From Franzmannia qiaohouensis (GTDB taxonomy: Bacteria > Pseudomonadota > Gammaproteobacteria > Pseudomonadales > Halomonadaceae), in NCBI RefSeq assembly GCF_031451695.1, contig NZ_JARWAM010000002.1, positions 124,001 to 188,000 on the forward strand: a stretch of 64,000 bases of DNA, written 5' to 3'. Below are positions 62,725 to 64,000 of the stretch, one piece after another. Each line of letters starts with the position of its first letter. Positions within the stretch are counted from its first letter, which is position 1. The position numbers were made by a program, and so were the translations under genes. The notes below the pieces were generated by a model. The model ran no database searches, had not been told where the DNA came from, and worked only from the letters and a program-made list of their open reading frames with translations.

Positions 62725-64000
62725 TTATGCCAGGCTAGCGGCCGTCACGTTGGCCGCCGGCGCCTGGGTCGAGCGGTGGCGATTGACGGCGCTGATCACC
62801 GCCTTCATCGAGGCGCTGGTGATGCTTTCGTCGATGCCGACGCCAAACACCGCATCCTCGCCGAGACGCACCTCGACATAGGCCACCGCCTCGGCATCCG
62901 AGCCCTGGCCGCGGGAGTGCTCGTGGTAGTCGATGATCTCGGCATCCACGCCGTGGGCGGCCAGGGCCTTGATAAAGGCCGCCAGCGGCCCGTTGCCGGC
63001 ACCGGCGATGGTGTGGCGCTGGCCGTCCTGGTCAATGGCGGCTTCCAGCGTCACCTTCGGGCTGTCCGCCTCGGAGGAGAGCCGATGGTTGATCAGCGCC
63101 AGCGGCGAGGTCTGCTCGAGGTACTCGTCGGAGAAGGCTTGGAAGATCATCTGCGAGGTGATCTCCTTGCCGGTGCGTTCGGCGACGTCCTGTACCACGT
63201 GGCTGAACTCGATGGAGAGCCGGCGCGGCAGCTCGATGCCGTGCTCCTCCTCGAGCAGGTAGGAGACCCCGCCCTTGCCCGACTGGCTGTTGACGCGGAT
63301 AACCGCCTCGTAGCTGCGGCCCACGTCGAGCGGGTCGATGGGCAGGTAAGGCACGTCCCACACCGCCTCGGGGTGGTTGCGGCGCTCGGACATGCCCTTC
63401 TTGATGGCGTCCTGGTGGGAGCCGGAAAAGGCGGTGAATACCAGGTCGCCGACGTAGGGGTGGCGCGGGTGGACCGGCAGCTGGTTGCAGTACTCCACCT
63501 CGCGCATGATCGGCGTGATGTTGGAGAAATCGAGACCCGGGTGAACACCCTGGGTATACAGGTTCATGGCCAGGGTCACGATATCCACGTTGCCGGTGCG
63601 CTCGCCGTTGCCGAACAGCGTACCCTCGACGCGGTCGGCGCCGGCCATCACCGCCAGCTCGGCGGCGGCGACGCCGGTGCCGCGGTCGTTGTGCGGGTGG
63701 ACGCTGACGATCAGCCGGTCGCGGTGATTGACGTTGCGGCAGAACCACTCGATCTGGTCGGCGTAGTTATTGGGTGTGGCAACCTCCACCGTGGCCGGCA
63801 GATTGACGATCATCGGCTTCTCGGCGGTAGCGCCATAGGTCGCCATCACCGCCTCGACGATCTCCACGGCGAAGTCCATCTCGGTGGAGGTGAACAGCTC
63901 CGGCGAGTACTGGAAGGTCCAGTGGGTCTCGGGGCGCGCCGCCATCAGGTCACGAATCTGGGCGGTGGCATCGGTGGCGATCTTGATGCACTCGGGCTTG
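62725..64000 (-). CDS. leuA: 2-isopropylmalate synthase (partial, C-terminal part)
   Basis: LeuA condenses acetyl-CoA with 2-ketoisovalerate, the first step of leucine synthesis. The reading frame is open to the right edge, so the N-terminus is missing and about 424 residues are present. Visible marks are THWTFQYSPELFTSTEMDFAVE, NLPATVEVATPNNYADQIEWFCRN, SVHPHNDRGTGVAAAELAVMAGADRVEGTLFGNGERTGNVDIVTLAMNLYTQG (metal ligands HxH and N) and YCNQLPVHPRHPY. This is the longer type-2 LeuA (GTELDFA-like), with the C-terminal leucine-sensing domain (GNGPLAAFIKALAAHGVDAEIIDYHEHSRG). It has its own transcript upstream of the hypothetical membrane gene. Confidence 0.95.
   Translation of the reverse strand, partial: KPECIKIATDATAQIRDLMAARPETHWTFQYSPELFTSTEMDFAVEIVEAVMATYGATAEKPMIVNLPATVEVATPNNYADQIEWFCRNVNHRDRLIVSVHPHNDRGTGVAAAELAVMAGADRVEGTLFGNGERTGNVDIVTLAMNLYTQGVHPGLDFSNITPIMREVEYCNQLPVHPRHPYVGDLVFTAFSGSHQDAIKKGMSERRNHPEAVWDVPYLPIDPLDVGRSYEAVIRVNSQSGKGGVSYLLEEEHGIELPRRLSIEFSHVVQDVAERTGKEITSQMIFQAFSDEYLEQTSPLALINHRLSSEADSPKVTLEAAIDQDGQRHTIAGAGNGPLAAFIKALAAHGVDAEIIDYHEHSRGQGSDAEAVAYVEVRLGEDAVFGVGIDESITSASMKAVISAVNRHRSTQAPAANVTAASLA

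Overview
The window is GC-rich chromosomal DNA from a gammaproteobacterium, most likely Halomonas or another member of the Halomonadaceae. That placement rests on protein resemblance and gene order: the orn/queG/nnr/tsaE/amiB/mutL/miaA/hfq/hflX/hflK/hflC block, hisZ beside purA, a suf operon with sufT, and duplicated proline handling typical of a halophile. No database search was possible. I see no insertion sequence, prophage or CRISPR array. The window opens inside an ABC permease gene and closes inside leuA; both are partial.

Layout. 1-5384: a four-gene glycerol-type ABC uptake operon (minus) divergent from glpD (plus), with GlpR-like half-sites between them. 5392-9802: a small hypothetical protein, a two-CBS protein, tRNA-Gly(CCC) with its promoter, katG and a small membrane protein. 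9878-18301: a proline module of AraC-type regulator, putA, a 36-residue membrane ORF, a first SSS symporter, proC and putP. 18331-24508: an ordinary mixed region with a YbgE-like protein, ompW, a gamma-glutamylcyclotransferase, yqcC, a DUF3549-like protein, a RimB-like protease, rimK, a hypothetical protein and sanA. 24572-30697: the suf Fe-S assembly operon (Rrf2 regulator, sufB, sufC, sufD, sufS, sufT), with two overlapping Fur-like boxes upstream and an unusual 130 bp inverted-repeat block between sufC and sufB.

31245-40517 is the most interesting part. It is a compact six-gene, alginate-like exopolysaccharide operon: a UDP-glucose 6-dehydrogenase, an Alg8-type glycosyltransferase, an Alg44-type PilZ/membrane-fusion protein with an intact c-di-GMP motif, a PL14-like lyase, a PL5 (AlgL-like) lyase and a 20-repeat Sel1 lipoprotein resembling AlgK. 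The GDP-mannose dehydrogenase, epimerase, acetylation genes and AlgE porin of alginate operons are missing. A Ugd in the AlgD position, with two lyase families known to include glucuronan-active members, suggests a c-di-GMP-controlled polyglucuronate-like polymer rather than alginate. This is inference.

40595-62695 is housekeeping: purA, hisZ, hflC/hflK/hflX/hfq, miaA, mutL, amiB, tsaE, nnr, queG, orn, rsgA, rhdA, psd, then the EF-P module epmA/efp/epmB, a hypothetical membrane protein, and leuA at the right edge. Three copies of a structured intergenic repeat sit here, two of them flanking epmA in opposite orientation. They share a CATCCCTG-type hairpin tip, while their outer and inner stems differ in sequence but stay paired.
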